Part shown: positions 6,261 to 7,014 of the stretch, in pieces
Layout: every line of letters starts with the position of its first letter
Numbering within the stretch: the first letter of the stretch is position 1
Source of the DNA: Bifidobacterium sp. UBA6881
GTDB taxonomy: Bacteria > Actinomycetota > Actinomycetes > Actinomycetales > Bifidobacteriaceae
Direction of reading: 5' to 3'
Assembly: GCA_002451435.1 (NCBI GenBank)
Contig: DKCF01000003.1
Span: 15,976 to 22,989 of the forward strand
DNA: 7,014 nt
Notes under the pieces: model-generated
The model's database searches: none
What the model was told of the DNA's origin: nothing
What the model saw: the letters and a program-made list of their open reading frames with translations, nothing else
Made by a program: the position numbers and the translations under genes

Positions 6261-6265
6261 TCTGA
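6251..6265. promoter_or_regulatory. 15-bp palindrome in the divergent promoter region
   Basis: TCAGAT and ATCTGA flank a TTT centre as a perfect inverted repeat. It overlaps the distal element of the phased repeat. A dimeric repressor site is possible, though the short AT-rich arms could also arise by chance. Confidence 0.35.
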
Positions 6266-6293
6266 ACGATGTGGACACTTTCGGCTACATTTA

Positions 6294-6323
6294 TTGGTAT
6301 CGCATACGTTATGACCATATTAT
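6294..6323 (+). promoter_or_regulatory. Weak candidate promoter for the divergent membrane-protein gene
   Basis: TTGGTA (6294-6299) and TATTAT (6318-6323) are separated by 18 bp. The start point would fall close to the Shine-Dalgarno at 6325-6332, which weakens the case. TACATT (6286-6291) is an alternative -10 giving a leader of about 40 bases. The area is the most AT-rich of the window. Confidence 0.25.
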
Positions 6324-6324
6324 G

Positions 6325-6332
6325 AAAAGGGG
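6325..6332 (+). promoter_or_regulatory. Ribosome binding site of the membrane-protein gene
   Basis: AAAAGGGG lies 5 bases before the ATG at 6338, a spacing suited to initiation. It supports this start and shows that the gene is real despite being cut by the window edge. Confidence 0.7.
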
Positions 6333-6337
6333 TTGAG

Positions 6338-7014
6338 ATGGCTGCCTCCGAAGCCGCTTCCATCACACCTGACAAAGGATCTTTCGGCAAAGTGATCGCC
6401 GTGCAGGTCGTCGCATACATCATATTGGCGGTGCTTTCGCTGGTTCCAGGCATCTCCTATGGCGACCCGTCGAATCCGGCGATCGTCTCGCCCGTGGTCA
6501 TCGCCTCCGTCTCGATGATCGTGTTGCTGACGGTGTTCTCGCCGTTCCGCGATGGTGCCGTCGGGCATGTGATCTCCGTGGTGGCCGGTCTGCTGTCGGT
6601 GGTGTGCGCCACGACGATGATGCTGGGACGCGCCATTTTTCCGACCGTTGCCGGACATGACGATTTCTGGATGCAGGAAGGTTGGATTGCCGGCGTCGGC
6701 GGTCTGCTGATCGTGCTGATCGTGGTGTGCTTCGGACGCCAGATGGCCCGCGAACGGCGCACGCATCTGATTCGGTCGCTGTCCCACAACGTCGTGGAAG
6801 GCGTCGCGATGATCGCCTGCGCCGGATGGTGCTTCCTGCCGACGTTGCTGGCGAATCGCGGCGACAATGCGGCGGCGTCGGATTCCGGTTCCGCGATGGT
6901 TCGGATCATCGCCTTGGTCGTGGTGGCCGCGGTGGTGGTCGGATTCGCGGTCTGCTCGTATCTGTGGCGGCGTGACGCCGATCCGGAGCCGACTTCACGT
7001 AAGCCGTGGATGGG
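6338..7014 (+). CDS. Multi-pass membrane protein of unknown function (3' end outside window)
   Basis: I do not recognise a family. The frame is open from the ATG at 6338 to the window edge (225 complete codons, no stop), so the protein is incomplete at its C-terminus. A short polar N-terminus (MAASEAASITPDKGSFGK) is followed by about six hydrophobic helices near residues 19-38, 48-68, 76-97, 115-133, 151-171 and 188-210. Basic loops at 134-146 (RQMARERRTH) and 211-212 suggest that those sides face the cytoplasm. After the last helix comes a polar stretch rich in Asp, Pro and Arg, so a cytoplasmic domain may follow beyond the window. Third-position G/C bias matches the neighbours and the Shine-Dalgarno is good. 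It diverges from glnR with 154 bp between start codons, so shared control is possible. No transporter or enzyme motif is visible; function is left open. Confidence 0.8.
   Translation, partial: MAASEAASITPDKGSFGKVIAVQVVAYIILAVLSLVPGISYGDPSNPAIVSPVVIASVSMIVLLTVFSPFRDGAVGHVISVVAGLLSVVCATTMMLGRAIFPTVAGHDDFWMQEGWIAGVGGLLIVLIVVCFGRQMARERRTHLIRSLSHNVVEGVAMIACAGWCFLPTLLANRGDNAAASDSGSAMVRIIALVVVAAVVVGFAVCSYLWRRDADPEPTSRKPWM

Noticed and set aside
5317..6336. A 339-codon plus-strand frame opposite glnR
   Set aside because: It is a shadow of glnR. It spans the regulatory region and ends just before the real divergent gene.

Overview
The window looks like a stretch of core chromosome from a high-GC Gram-positive bacterium, most likely a Bifidobacterium (recognised from the proteins; species not resolved). 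It is GC-rich and biased to G/C at third codon positions. It contains an actinobacterial GlnR-type orphan regulator, and its genes are spaced by short intergenic regions. I see no insertion sequence, prophage, CRISPR array, tRNA or rRNA, and no strong case for a new multi-gene system. The more interesting material is in the intergenic DNA and in unusual features of individual proteins.

Layout from right to left, following transcription on the minus strand: a GlnR-like atypical OmpR-family regulator (5422-6183), endonuclease III (nth, 4585-5250), a membrane-anchored family 5 solute-binding protein (2982-4538) and valyl-tRNA synthetase (valS, 120-2843), which ends at a strong intrinsic terminator (56-104). 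A six-helix membrane protein of unknown function (6338 to the window end, incomplete) diverges from glnR on the plus strand. The 154-bp divergent region holds a -10 element without a recognisable -35, an 11-bp-phased repeat resembling a GlnR/PhoB-type box, and a 15-bp palindrome.

The four minus-strand genes do not form an obvious pathway: nitrogen control, base-excision repair, oligopeptide or solute binding, and translation. The gaps of 171, 46 and 138 bp carry hairpins, short repeats and promoter-like hexamers, so separate transcription of at least valS and the binding protein is plausible. Both of these start with TAGACT-N7-ATG and no Shine-Dalgarno, which fits leaderless mRNAs. The glnR gene and the divergent membrane-protein gene instead have clear Shine-Dalgarno sequences.
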